DNA of 64,000 nt, taken from assembly GCA_036402155.1 (NCBI GenBank), contig DASWTL010000221.1:1-64000 (forward strand). The letters run 5' to 3'. Below are positions 1 through 7,634 of this stretch, piece by piece. Position 1 is the first letter of the stretch. Each line of letters begins with the position of its first letter. Origin of the DNA: DASWTL01 sp036402155. GTDB taxonomy: Bacteria > Bacteroidota > Bacteroidia > Sphingobacteriales > Sphingobacteriaceae. Both the position numbers and the translations under genes were made by a program. The notes under the pieces are model-generated. The model saw only the letters and a list, made by a program, of their open reading frames with translations, had not been told where the DNA came from and did no database searches.

Positions 1-674
1 TTCGATTTCTTAATCTCTTCAGACAGATTTTCATATAAATCATGATAAAGTGCCGGTTTTTTAGATATGTCTGTTTCTGACTGTGACAGCAGGTATGCTG
101 ATAAAAGAGACACCGGATTATTAACAATATAATTTTCCTTAATATCACTTTCCACCGTGTTTCTTCGTTTCTCAGCATTGGTAAAATCTTCTATCAGCTT
201 TATAACCTCGTCACCATCAGCCGTTCGGTCTATCTGAAGTTCCATTGTCTTTTTAGTAGTTCTGTAATCTGAATCAGCTGCTTGTAATAAAGGTATCAGC
301 CGTGAATAATATTTACCTATTTCAGCCTGATGCTGTGATTTACTTGATATGCGAGGGTATTTCTTCAGATCCGTCACATGAAAGCTCACTTGAACAGGAT
401 CTTTATCCAGATAGATAAGGAATTCATTTTTGTCACTTTTCCCGTTTTCGAATAGTTCCAGTAAGAAGAATCCGGGCGAATTGATTATTCCATCAATAGT
501 AAAGGTGCCGTCTTTACTTATATTTTCTGCAAGTAACACGGAATCACCATCACTAAGTCTTACAACGCCATCCAGCCCATGCGCATTTCCTTTAATATTT
601 ACCGGAGTCCGATCTGAATTACATGCAGTTAAAGATATAAGAAACCCAACCAGTAAATTGCGAAACATATTCAT
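1..674 (-). CDS. Lipoprotein with DUF4369-like N-terminus, partial (3' end outside window)
   Basis: Reading leftward from ATG at 674, the frame is open to the window edge (about 224 codons). The N-terminus MNMFRNLLVGFLISLTAC has a basic start, a hydrophobic stretch and a lipobox ending at Cys18, so a lipid-anchored periplasmic or outer-membrane protein is predicted. After it comes a beta-rich region (VNIKGNAHGLDGVVRLSDGD) of the kind found at the N-terminus of Bacteroidetes TlpA-type thioredoxins (DUF4369), then a charged helical segment. The thioredoxin domain, if present, would lie beyond position 1, so that assignment is inference. An ATG at 668 is an alternative start. The gene is divergent from sdhC. 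Confidence 0.7.
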   Translation of the reverse strand, partial: MNMFRNLLVGFLISLTACNSDRTPVNIKGNAHGLDGVVRLSDGDSVLLAENISKDGTFTIDGIINSPGFFLLELFENGKSDKNEFLIYLDKDPVQVSFHVTDLKKYPRISSKSQHQAEIGKYYSRLIPLLQAADSDYRTTKKTMELQIDRTADGDEVIKLIEDFTNAEKRRNTVESDIKENYIVNNPVSLLSAYLLSQSETDISKKPALYHDLYENLSEEIKKS

Positions 675-781
675 ATAATAATTTTAGACCTTCAAGGTAA
701 TAATTTCAATAGAACCTTTCTAAATTATGAAAATCGTAAGATTTGGTTAAATCTAACCATGGTTTTTATGCATTTATTAAA

Positions 782-789
782 TACTTTTG
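782..789 (+). promoter_or_regulatory. -7 promoter box for sdhCAB
   Basis: TACTTTTG matches the Bacteroidetes sigma-ABfr -7 consensus TAnnTTTG exactly and lies 36 bases before the sdhC ATG. I see no clear -33 TTG at the usual spacing. The next bases can form a small hairpin (TTTTGC-TTC-GCAAAA). Confidence 0.5.
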
Positions 790-825
790 CTTCGCAAAAA
801 TTTCTTTAATAACTAATAACAAATA

Positions 826-1611
826 ATGAGCAATTTTAGTAAAGCTTTTTCGTCATCCCTGGGGAAGAAGCTGATTATGAGTTTGACAGGTTTGTTCCTG
901 TGCTCCTTTCTGATCATACATCTAATAGGTAATTTTCAATTATTTAAAAACGACTCGGGTCAGGCATTTAATTCATACGCCTATTTTATGACCCATTTTT
1001 TGCCAATTAAGATAATTTCATACCTGTTATATGCAAGTATAATTATTCATGCGGTATATGCATTAATATTAACTTCCAAAAATAAGAAAGCCCGCCCCGT
1101 GGGTTATGCATCATACAATGGTGCAGCCAACAGCCCCTGGACATCACGCAATATGGGAATTTTAGGAACTATATTGTTGATCTTCCTCGTTGTGCACATG
1201 AGTAATTTCTGGGCACAATATCACTGGGGGGGATTACCATATACCAAATATGAAATCGATCTGCAGAATCCTGATGTGATGCGTGTTACTGAGCTTCCTA
1301 TTATAGGTACTGAGCGTGTGCATTCCGATTTTGTAGATGCTCAAAACGGCACCAAGGTCCTTATTGCAAAGGATTTGTATAAAATAGTTCACGATTCATT
1401 TCAGCAGTGGTGGTATGTGTTGTTATATGTGATCTCTATGGCTGCGCTGTCATTTCATTTAATACATGGTTTCAGAAGCGCTTTCCAAACCCTGGGATGG
1501 GATCATAAGCGGTATGTGCCTCTTATCCGGTTTTTAGGAGTTTGGATCTTTGGGGTAATAATCCCATTGCTTTTTGCCGCCATGCCATTATTTTTCTTCT
1601 TTTTTAAATAG
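826..1611 (+). CDS. sdhC: Succinate dehydrogenase cytochrome b subunit
   Basis: A 261-residue integral membrane protein with about five hydrophobic helices. It anchors the SdhA/SdhB catalytic subunits to the inner membrane and carries heme b for electron transfer between succinate and the menaquinone pool. Histidines lie in or beside the helices (for example LIIHLIGNF, IIHAVYAL, LVVHMSNFW, HLIHGF) and are candidate heme ligands. As in other Bacteroidetes a single long subunit replaces separate SdhC and SdhD, and the gene order C-A-B is typical of this b558-type family. First gene of the operon, 44 bases upstream of sdhA. The start follows a -7 box and suits the N-terminal cytoplasmic segment. 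Confidence 0.93.
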   Translation: MSNFSKAFSSSLGKKLIMSLTGLFLCSFLIIHLIGNFQLFKNDSGQAFNSYAYFMTHFLPIKIISYLLYASIIIHAVYALILTSKNKKARPVGYASYNGAANSPWTSRNMGILGTILLIFLVVHMSNFWAQYHWGGLPYTKYEIDLQNPDVMRVTELPIIGTERVHSDFVDAQNGTKVLIAKDLYKIVHDSFQQWWYVLLYVISMAALSFHLIHGFRSAFQTLGWDHKRYVPLIRFLGVWIFGVIIPLLFAAMPLFFFFFK

Positions 1612-1621
1612 GTTTTCACAT

Positions 1622-1637
1622 TCCCGGATTGCCGGGA
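1622..1637 (+). other. Intercistronic hairpin between sdhC and sdhA
   Basis: TCCCGG-ATTG-CCGGGA forms a 6-bp GC-rich stem with a 4-base loop, 10 bases after the sdhC stop codon. There is no U-tract, so it is more likely an mRNA-processing or stability element than a full terminator. Confidence 0.35.
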
Positions 1638-1655
1638 TACTAAATAAATTCTGCA

Positions 1656-3590
1656 ATGAAGTTAGATGCTAAAATTCCGGAAGGCCCATTAGCCGAAAAA
1701 TGGTCTAAGCATAAGTTTAATTTAAAGCTGGTAAATCCGGCTAACAAGCGTAAGTATGATATTATTGTTGTAGGAACAGGCCTTGCAGGTGCTTCAGCTG
1801 CAGCATCGCTTGCCGAATTGGGATATAATGTAAAAACATTCTGTTTCCAGGATAGCCCCCGCCGCGCACACTCGATTGCTGCACAGGGCGGTATCAATGC
1901 TGCCAAGAATTATCGTAATGACGGTGACAGTGTATACCGGTTGTTTTATGATACCATAAAAGGTGGAGATTACCGTGCAAGGGAGGGTAATGTTCACCGT
2001 TTGGCCGAAGTTTCGGTTAATATTATTGATCAGTGTGTAGCTCAGGGTGTTCCGTTTGCACGCGAATATGGCGGTTTGCTTGATAATCGTTCATTTGGAG
2101 GTGCCCAGGTATCCCGTACGTTCTATGCCCGTGGTCAAACCGGACAACAATTGCTTTTAGGTGCTTATTCGGCGCTTAACCGTCAGATACATGAGGGGAA
2201 AGTAAAGATGTACAACCGTCATGAAATGCTGGATGTAGTTATGATAGACGGCAAAGCGCAGGGTATCATTACCCGAAACCTGATCACCGGTGAGATTGAG
2301 AGTCATGCAGGACATGCGGTATTATTATGTACCGGTGGTTATGGAAACGTATTTTACCTGTCAACTAATGCCATGGGTTGTAACGTAACGGCTGCCTGGA
2401 AAGCTCATAAGCGAGGTGCATTATTTGCTAACCCTTGCTTCACCCAGATCCATCCAACATGTATCCCGGTAACGGGCGACCATCAGTCAAAGCTGACCTT
2501 AATGTCTGAATCATTACGTAATGATGGACGTGTTTGGGCTCCGAAAACCCGGGAACTTGCCGAGAAAATGCGTAAGGGAGAATTAAAGGTTAATGACCTG
2601 AAAGAAGAAGACCGGGATTATTTCCTGGAGCGTAAGTATCCGGCATTCGGTAATCTGGTGCCTCGCGATGTGGCATCCCGGAATGCCAAAGAAGCGGCTG
2701 ATGACGGACGTGGCGTGGGTACTTCAGGTATGGCAGTGTTCCTTGATTTTGCCGATGCTATAAAACGTCTGGGTGAAGATGCAGTTCGTGCAAAATATGG
2801 TAACCTGTTCGACATGTATTATCAGATCACCAATGAAAATCCATATAAACAGCCAATGCGTATTTATCCTGCGGTCCATTATACTATGGGCGGATTATGG
2901 GTAGATTATAATCTGCAAACTACTGTTCCCGGTTTATACTGTTTAGGTGAGGCTAATTTCTCAGATCATGGTGCAAACAGACTTGGTGCATCTGCTTTGA
3001 TGCAGGGACTTGCCGACGGTTATTTTGTAATTCCTTATACTGTTGGGGATTACCTGGCTACGATCGGACCTGCGCCTGTTAATGAAAATCATCCGGCCTT
3101 TGCCGAAACCAAACGTGAAGTAGAGGAAAGGATAAACAAATTGTTGTCTCTTAAAGGCTCTCGCACAGTAGATGAATATCACCGTGAACTGGGCCTTATC
3201 ATGTGGGAATATTGCGGTATGGCCCGTACAGAAGAGGGATTGATCAAAGCCAAAGGACTTATCCGTGACCTTCGTGAAGATTTCTGGAAAAATGCTATTG
3301 TGCTGGGTAAAAATGAAGAATTTAACATGTCGCTGGAAAAAGCGGGCCGTGTTGCAGATTTTCTGGAGCTTGGCGAGCTGATGGTTGATGATGCATTGAA
3401 CCGCAAAGAATCATGTGGTGGCCATTTCAGAGTAGAAAGTCAGACCGAAGAAGGTGAAGCTAAGCGTGATGATGACCAATATGCTTACGTAGCAGCCTGG
3501 GAATACCAGGGATACAACCAGCCGGAAGTTCTACACAAGGAAGAGCTGGTATATGAAAATGTTAAGTTAACACAAAGAAGTTATAAGTAA
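1656..3590 (+). CDS. sdhA: Succinate dehydrogenase/fumarate reductase flavoprotein subunit
   Basis: A 644-residue catalytic subunit that oxidises succinate to fumarate in the TCA cycle (or the reverse) using covalently bound FAD. The dinucleotide-binding motif VGTGLAGASAA is at about residues 39-49. The covalent FAD histidine is in RRAHSIAAQGG (His72). The substrate-site region with HPTCIP and the conserved VHYTMGGLWVD and GEANFSDHGANRLG segments are present. Length fits the longer Bacteroidetes/epsilonproteobacterial type. It passes electrons to SdhB and is cotranscribed with sdhC upstream and sdhB 72 bases downstream. Confidence 0.97.
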   Translation: MKLDAKIPEGPLAEKWSKHKFNLKLVNPANKRKYDIIVVGTGLAGASAAASLAELGYNVKTFCFQDSPRRAHSIAAQGGINAAKNYRNDGDSVYRLFYDTIKGGDYRAREGNVHRLAEVSVNIIDQCVAQGVPFAREYGGLLDNRSFGGAQVSRTFYARGQTGQQLLLGAYSALNRQIHEGKVKMYNRHEMLDVVMIDGKAQGIITRNLITGEIESHAGHAVLLCTGGYGNVFYLSTNAMGCNVTAAWKAHKRGALFANPCFTQIHPTCIPVTGDHQSKLTLMSESLRNDGRVWAPKTRELAEKMRKGELKVNDLKEEDRDYFLERKYPAFGNLVPRDVASRNAKEAADDGRGVGTSGMAVFLDFADAIKRLGEDAVRAKYGNLFDMYYQITNENPYKQPMRIYPAVHYTMGGLWVDYNLQTTVPGLYCLGEANFSDHGANRLGASALMQGLADGYFVIPYTVGDYLATIGPAPVNENHPAFAETKREVEERINKLLSLKGSRTVDEYHRELGLIMWEYCGMARTEEGLIKAKGLIRDLREDFWKNAIVLGKNEEFNMSLEKAGRVADFLELGELMVDDALNRKESCGGHFRVESQTEEGEAKRDDDQYAYVAAWEYQGYNQPEVLHKEELVYENVKLTQRSYK

Positions 3591-3647
3591 GTATCAAGTA
3601 CATAGTACTGAGTATTTAGACTGATCTTGATACTTGTTACTTGATAC
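3591..3647 (+). repeat. Heptamer-built inverted repeat in the sdhA-sdhB spacer
   Basis: The spacer parses into heptamers: GTATCAA, GTACATA, GTACTGA, GTATTTA (3591-3618), a spacer GACTGATC, then TTGATAC, TTGTTAC, TTGATAC (3627-3647). The outer arms GTATCAAGTA (3591-3600) and TACTTGATAC (3638-3647) are perfectly complementary, so the mRNA could fold into a long hairpin between two cotranscribed genes. All units fit TNNNTAC read on one strand or the other. A 12-base piece (3605-3616) recurs in reverse complement inside ileS at 57709-57720. Confidence 0.6.
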
Positions 3648-3662
3648 TAAAATCTTGAAAAT

Positions 3663-4433
3663 ATGAGCGGAAACATGAATTTAACGCTGAAAGTCTGGAG
3701 ACAGCAGAACACCCAGGATAAAGGAAAATTTGTAACCTATAAAGCAGATGGTATTTCCCCGGATATGTCGTTCCTGGAAATGCTGGATGTTGTAAACGAG
3801 GATTTGGTAAAAAAATCAGAAGATCCTATACATTTTGATCACGATTGCCGCGAGGGTATTTGCGGAATGTGTTCTTTGCATATTAATGGTCGTCCTCATG
3901 GGCCTAAAAATGCCATAACCACCTGTCAGCTTCATATGAGGAGTTTTTCAGACGGTGAAACGATAACCATTGAACCATGGAGAGCGGCAGCATTTCCGGT
4001 AATTAAAGATCTTGCGGTTGACCGCTCAGCATTTGAGCGGATTCAGCAGGCCGGTGGATATGTGTCTGTTGGTACCGGCGGTGTGCCCGATGCCAATGCG
4101 ATCCCGGTTCCAAAAGTAATTGCTGATGAAGCATTTAATTCTGCAACATGCATCCAGTGCGGAGCCTGTGTGGCAGCATGTAAGAATGCCTCGGCTATGT
4201 TGTTTGTATCTGCCAAGATATCGCAGCTTGCTTTATTGCCGCAAGGTCAGCCTGAACGTTACAGACGGGCGCAGGCGATGGTTGCCCAGATGGATGAAGA
4301 AGGATTTGGAAATTGTACCAATACCGGAGCGTGTGAAGCAGAATGTCCGAAAGAAATTTCGATTACCAATATAGCGCGAATGAACCGTGAATACTATGTT
4401 GCAAAATTCTTTAAAGAAGAAGAAATTAGTTAA
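3663..4433 (+). CDS. sdhB: Succinate dehydrogenase/fumarate reductase iron-sulfur subunit
   Basis: A 256-residue electron-transfer subunit linking SdhA flavin to the membrane quinone site. The N-terminal plant-type ferredoxin domain has the [2Fe-2S] ligands in CREGICGMC (Cys62, 67, 70) plus a later Cys in AITTC. The C-terminal part has CIQCGACVAAC and CTNTGACEAECPKE for the [4Fe-4S] and [3Fe-4S] clusters. Last gene of the sdh operon; a stem-loop follows 31 bases downstream. ATG at 3663 is the chosen start; MNLTLKV at residue 5 is possible. Confidence 0.96.
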   Translation: MSGNMNLTLKVWRQQNTQDKGKFVTYKADGISPDMSFLEMLDVVNEDLVKKSEDPIHFDHDCREGICGMCSLHINGRPHGPKNAITTCQLHMRSFSDGETITIEPWRAAAFPVIKDLAVDRSAFERIQQAGGYVSVGTGGVPDANAIPVPKVIADEAFNSATCIQCGACVAACKNASAMLFVSAKISQLALLPQGQPERYRRAQAMVAQMDEEGFGNCTNTGACEAECPKEISITNIARMNREYYVAKFFKEEEIS

Positions 4434-4464
4434 TTTTGTAAAAGCCGGGACGAGGAGATTTGTG

Positions 4465-4497
4465 AAGAAACCCTGAGGCATTGCTTCAGGGTTTCTT
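4465..4497 (+). terminator. Stem-loop after sdhB
   Basis: AAGAAACCCTGA (4465-4476) pairs perfectly with TCAGGGTTTCTT (4486-4497) around a 9-base loop. The U-tract is weak, but the site lies between convergent genes (sdhB and the BlaR1-like gene), so it can serve either strand. Confidence 0.6.
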
Positions 4498-4561
4498 GCG
4501 TAGTTAAAGTTGACTTTATTCCATCTTTGGGATATAAGCAGGCGAAAAACTTTAAAAAGGT

Positions 4562-6634
4562 TCAAGGAACTGCGGTTTTAGTATAAATTTCGATCACTCC
4601 ATTCCATCCTTTTTTGCCGTATTTAGCTTCTGCAGCATCTCCTTTCAATACATTCATCTTCTTTATGGAAGCGAGTTCCAATCTGTCAAACTCTTTCGCT
4701 GTGATCTTTTTACCATCAATTATGTAAAGACTTGGCGGAACCTTTTGAATCTGACTTTTGGAATTATCTTTTTTAGTTAACTGAAAAGAGATCGGAATGG
4801 TGTATTGTACCCTTACCGGTTTTCCGTTTTGTATTCCGGGCTTCCATCGCTGCGAATTTTTCAAGATTCGTATTGCTTCTTCATCAGTTCCGTAACCTAA
4901 TCCTCGTAAAACCTTTATGTCGGTTAACTCTCCATCTTTCTCTACAATAAAAGATACGAAAACACGGCCAGAGATTTTATTTGCTTTGGCTAGTTCAGGA
5001 TATTTAATATTATCTGCGATGTAAGCTGAGAAGGCTTTTTCGCCGCCAGGAAACTCCGGTAAGACCTCTACACTGGCAAAATCACTTGCCGTATCATTTT
5101 CTGATCCGGTTTCCAGCTCTTTCTTCGGAGCCGATGATGGCGTTCTTCCGGGCTGGAAAGAAATAGGCAAGGTATACTGGACTCTTACTGGTTTTCCCTC
5201 AATCATTCCGGGGTTCCATCTTGGAGAGTTTTTCAAAACCCGTACAGCTTCTTCATCTGTTCCAAACCCTAATCCTCGTAAAACTTTAATATTTGTTAAT
5301 TGCCCATCCTTTTCTACAACAAAAGAGATAAATACACGTCCTGTAATTTTATTTATCCGGGCTGGCTCAGGATACTTAATATTCCGGATCAGATAGGCGC
5401 CAAATCCCTTATTTCCTCCCGGAAACTCCGGCAAAACCTGCACTTTGCTAAAGTCAGTAATCCTATTGGTATCGACTTGGGAGCCATCAGATTCTTTGAT
5501 ATACTTTGCTGGTGTTGGAAGAGAAGACCTAATTCTATCACTTTCCGGCGGAGGAGGAGGATAAGGGAACTCACCATACTTAGCTTTTGCTTCACTTTTT
5601 GCTTTCAGGTTTTCCATATTGTAACTTTCCCAATCTCCATTTTTCAGGTAAACAGTTACCCGGTAGGGCTTAGTTTTCCACGCAAGTTCTTTGACACTCG
5701 GGTTGCGTTTTAAAAACGATTTGTACTGATCTGGTTCTTCGGATTGTGTTAAAGTGGAAAAGAGTGAACCGGTGAGTTTTTTTGATTCATTGATCAGTGT
5801 TATTTTATCTTGTTTTGCTGTTGCAGCTGAAAATATCAGCATGGCTGCAAACAGCGGTGCTGAAAGGCCATATTTTAATAATCCGGTTCTGCGCGACCTG
5901 CTCTTACCTAACATCAGGATTCTTCGTTTTAACAAGGATTGGTTAAAAAAGCTATTGCTTAATTGATGAGGATTCACGCCCAGTGTATTGCTAAGGAGAA
6001 GCAAAGCATAATCAGATTTACTTTGCTGTAAACCGGCGGCTTCTTCATCGGCAATGAATTCATGTATGTGCTTAATTTCCTTTTTGTAGATATATGCCAC
6101 CGGGTTAAACCAGTTTAGTACAGCAGCCAGTTCAATTAAGATCACATCCAGCGAATGCCATTGCCTGATATGGACTTTCTCATGATTAATAATGGATTCC
6201 TTTTCCGGTAATTCGACGTCAATTATAAGTGCTTTAAAGAATGAAAAGGCCGCCCCTCTTTTTGCTTTAAGATTATATTTTAACCAGATGAGCTGGATAA
6301 TAAACCGGGCCAGAAAGATAGAAGCACCGATCAGATAGATCCACATGATGATTTCAGTAACGGTCCATTTAGGCGCCTCTTCACTTACCTGCACTATTAC
6401 CGGGTCATAAATCACCTGAAGCGGTATGGTTGCCTCTCTTACTTTTTGCGTAATAAAGAGCTCACTGAACCAATCAGAATTTATAAACGGAATAATAAAT
6501 GAAAGAAAGACGCTTCCGTTAAGAAAAATCCGGTTCTGTTTAAAGAATGTTTCATTCCTTAATACCAGCATGTAAAATCCCATGAAAAGAATCAGGTACA
6601 AGTTGGTTTGCAGCAGGTAATTCAGGCTGTTCAT
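4562..6634 (-). CDS. BlaR1-like M56 metallopeptidase with two TonB_C domains and a plug-like tail
   Basis: 690 residues. The N-terminal third has several membrane helices and the M56 zinc-protease motif HEKVH. In BlaR1/MecR1 this domain transmits an extracellular signal that leads to cleavage of the paired BlaI repressor, which is encoded immediately upstream here (2-base gap). Unlike BlaR1 there is no penicillin-binding sensor. The periplasmic part instead has two near-identical TonB C-terminal-like domains (each beginning LPEFPGG, 124 residues apart) and a C-terminal stretch (SIKKMNVLKGDAAEAKYG) resembling a TonB-receptor plug. A second short AKAKYG element and a Pro-rich PYPPPPP run precede the repeats. 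The ligand is unknown. Confidence 0.85.
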   Translation of the reverse strand: MNSLNYLLQTNLYLILFMGFYMLVLRNETFFKQNRIFLNGSVFLSFIIPFINSDWFSELFITQKVREATIPLQVIYDPVIVQVSEEAPKWTVTEIIMWIYLIGASIFLARFIIQLIWLKYNLKAKRGAAFSFFKALIIDVELPEKESIINHEKVHIRQWHSLDVILIELAAVLNWFNPVAYIYKKEIKHIHEFIADEEAAGLQQSKSDYALLLLSNTLGVNPHQLSNSFFNQSLLKRRILMLGKSRSRRTGLLKYGLSAPLFAAMLIFSAATAKQDKITLINESKKLTGSLFSTLTQSEEPDQYKSFLKRNPSVKELAWKTKPYRVTVYLKNGDWESYNMENLKAKSEAKAKYGEFPYPPPPPESDRIRSSLPTPAKYIKESDGSQVDTNRITDFSKVQVLPEFPGGNKGFGAYLIRNIKYPEPARINKITGRVFISFVVEKDGQLTNIKVLRGLGFGTDEEAVRVLKNSPRWNPGMIEGKPVRVQYTLPISFQPGRTPSSAPKKELETGSENDTASDFASVEVLPEFPGGEKAFSAYIADNIKYPELAKANKISGRVFVSFIVEKDGELTDIKVLRGLGYGTDEEAIRILKNSQRWKPGIQNGKPVRVQYTIPISFQLTKKDNSKSQIQKVPPSLYIIDGKKITAKEFDRLELASIKKMNVLKGDAAEAKYGKKGWNGVIEIYTKTAVP
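4781..5444 (-). repeat. Tandem duplication of a TonB_C-domain coding segment inside the BlaR1-like gene
   Basis: Two segments (4781-5072 and 5153-5444) are offset by exactly 372 bases (124 codons) and encode nearly identical domains: V(Q/E)VLPEFPGG, then NIKYPE, GRVF, VLRGLG(F/Y)GTDEEA and KPVRVQYT. The DNA similarity shows internal domain duplication within the gene. Confidence 0.8.
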
Positions 6635-6635
6635 A

Positions 6636-7007
6636 TCATTTCTTTTTAAGTTTTTCTATCAGTTTCATGATCTCATCCGCCTCCTTTAAGTCCAGTTTCT
6701 TTTCTTTTACAAAGAATGAGAACATATTTTCAACCGAGTTGCTGAAATACCCGTTCAGAAGCTTCTCGGTGGCAAAACTCTTATATTCTTCTTTACTGAT
6801 AATAGGGAAGTAACGATGGCTTTTACCAAAGGCCTGATGACTAACGAAGCCTTTTGTTTCTAAAATCCGGATGATGGTAGACACCGTATTGTAAGCAGGT
6901 TTAGGCTCCGGCAATTGTTTTAAAACATCCTTTACAAATCCTCTTCCAAGGTTCCATAGAACCTGCATAATCTGTTCTTCCGCTTTTGTTAGATCTTTTA
7001 TTTCCAT
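6636..7007 (-). CDS. BlaI/MecI/CopY-family transcriptional repressor
   Basis: A 123-residue winged-helix protein starting MEIKDLTKAEEQIMQVLWNL, the characteristic opening of the BlaI/MecI family, with the YNTVSTIIRILETKGFV recognition-helix region. Known family members bind DNA as dimers and are inactivated by proteolysis triggered by the M56 partner. The cleavage-prone C-terminal dimerisation helix (FVKEKKLDLKEADEIM) is present. Its stop codon is 2 bases from the downstream BlaR1-like start, so the two are translationally linked. The probable operator is the pair of dyads at 7541-7579. Confidence 0.92.
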   Translation of the reverse strand: MEIKDLTKAEEQIMQVLWNLGRGFVKDVLKQLPEPKPAYNTVSTIIRILETKGFVSHQAFGKSHRYFPIISKEEYKSFATEKLLNGYFSNSVENMFSFFVKEKKLDLKEADEIMKLIEKLKKK

Positions 7008-7016
7008 AATATGTTG

Positions 7017-7496
7017 TTACTTATTTCCATGGTACGCTTCATTAATCATTTTACCTTTTTCATAATTCCGCGTTACTATTAATATTCCATTTTCATCATA
7101 GCACCTCCAGAAACCAGTGTAATACCAGTGGATGAGCTTTGCGGAGGAATCGAAAATGGTTTCGCCCTCGCAATCAATTTTCCCATTTTTATGATAGAAC
7201 CGGGTGTAAGCTGTTGTCCCTTTGTATTTCTCCTTACGGATTAATTTGCCATTCATAAAATATCGCCATGTTCCCACTTCTGAATCATTTCGATACCTCC
7301 CTTTATAGTAATATCCTTCTTTTAACTCTTGTGGAAGATGATACCCTCGTTTCTTTAATATCTCAAAGTCCTTTTTTACCAGATCAGCAGCGTAAATCCA
7401 GCGGCCATGTTTATGGCCATTAACCATTCGATTAAATTGACATGAAGCCGAAATCAGCCACATGCACAGAAATAAGTGTGTAAGTAAGCGGCGCAT
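7017..7496 (-). CDS. MORN/YwqK-like repeat lipoprotein
   Basis: Chosen start is ATG at 7496, giving MRRLLTHLFLCMWLISASC with a good lipobox (Cys19). A longer frame to 7532 would bury the signal peptide. The mature protein has MORN-like units such as GTWRYFMNGKLI, FYHKNGKIDCEG and FWRCYDENGILI, as in YwqK-type proteins. It is predicted to be exported and lipid-anchored. It is first in an operon with the BlaI-like and BlaR1-like genes (9-base gap), so it may belong to the sensed process. No enzymatic function can be assigned. Confidence 0.75.
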   Translation of the reverse strand: MRRLLTHLFLCMWLISASCQFNRMVNGHKHGRWIYAADLVKKDFEILKKRGYHLPQELKEGYYYKGRYRNDSEVGTWRYFMNGKLIRKEKYKGTTAYTRFYHKNGKIDCEGETIFDSSAKLIHWYYTGFWRCYDENGILIVTRNYEKGKMINEAYHGNK

Positions 7497-7531
7497 AGCT
7501 AAAGTAGTATCTATAAGATATTTTCCGGACA

Positions 7532-7562
7532 CTAATGTATAACTAATAAACTAGTTTAACAA
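7532..7562 (-). promoter_or_regulatory. Promoter for the MORN-lipoprotein/blaI-like/blaR-like operon
   Basis: On the minus strand TTG (7562-7560) is followed by 20 bases and TACATTAG (7539-7532), one mismatch from TAnnTTTG, at normal Bacteroidetes spacing. It would give a transcript start about 30 bases before the ATG at 7496. Both dyads of the proposed operator overlap it. Confidence 0.45.
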
Positions 7563-7579
7563 CTATTTGTTTAGTTGTT
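7541..7579. promoter_or_regulatory. Tandem dyad operator, proposed BlaI-like repressor sites
   Basis: Two inverted repeats share the core ACTA-N6-TAGT: AACTA-ATAAAC-TAGTT (7541-7556) and AACAACTA-TTTGTT-TAGTTGTT (7558-7579). Their centres are exactly 20 bases apart, about two helical turns, so bound dimers would sit on the same DNA face. The sites overlap the leftward promoter and end 56 bases before the divergent metallo-hydrolase ATG. Autoregulation by a divergent operator is standard for BlaI/MecI; the assignment of these dyads is inference. Confidence 0.55.
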
Positions 7580-7634
7580 GTGAATTATTTTTTTATCACC
7601 ACAATTTCCGTAATTCTGTGTTAGAAATTTCTAT

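Noticed and set aside
430..678. 82-codon plus-strand frame near the left edge
   Set aside because: It is antisense to a convincing lipoprotein gene with a signal peptide and lipobox; its Ser/Pro-rich product looks like an antisense artefact.
4562..7007. Beta-lactam resistance operon
   Set aside because: BlaI and M56 proteins are present, but there is no beta-lactamase gene and the sensor lacks a penicillin-binding domain.
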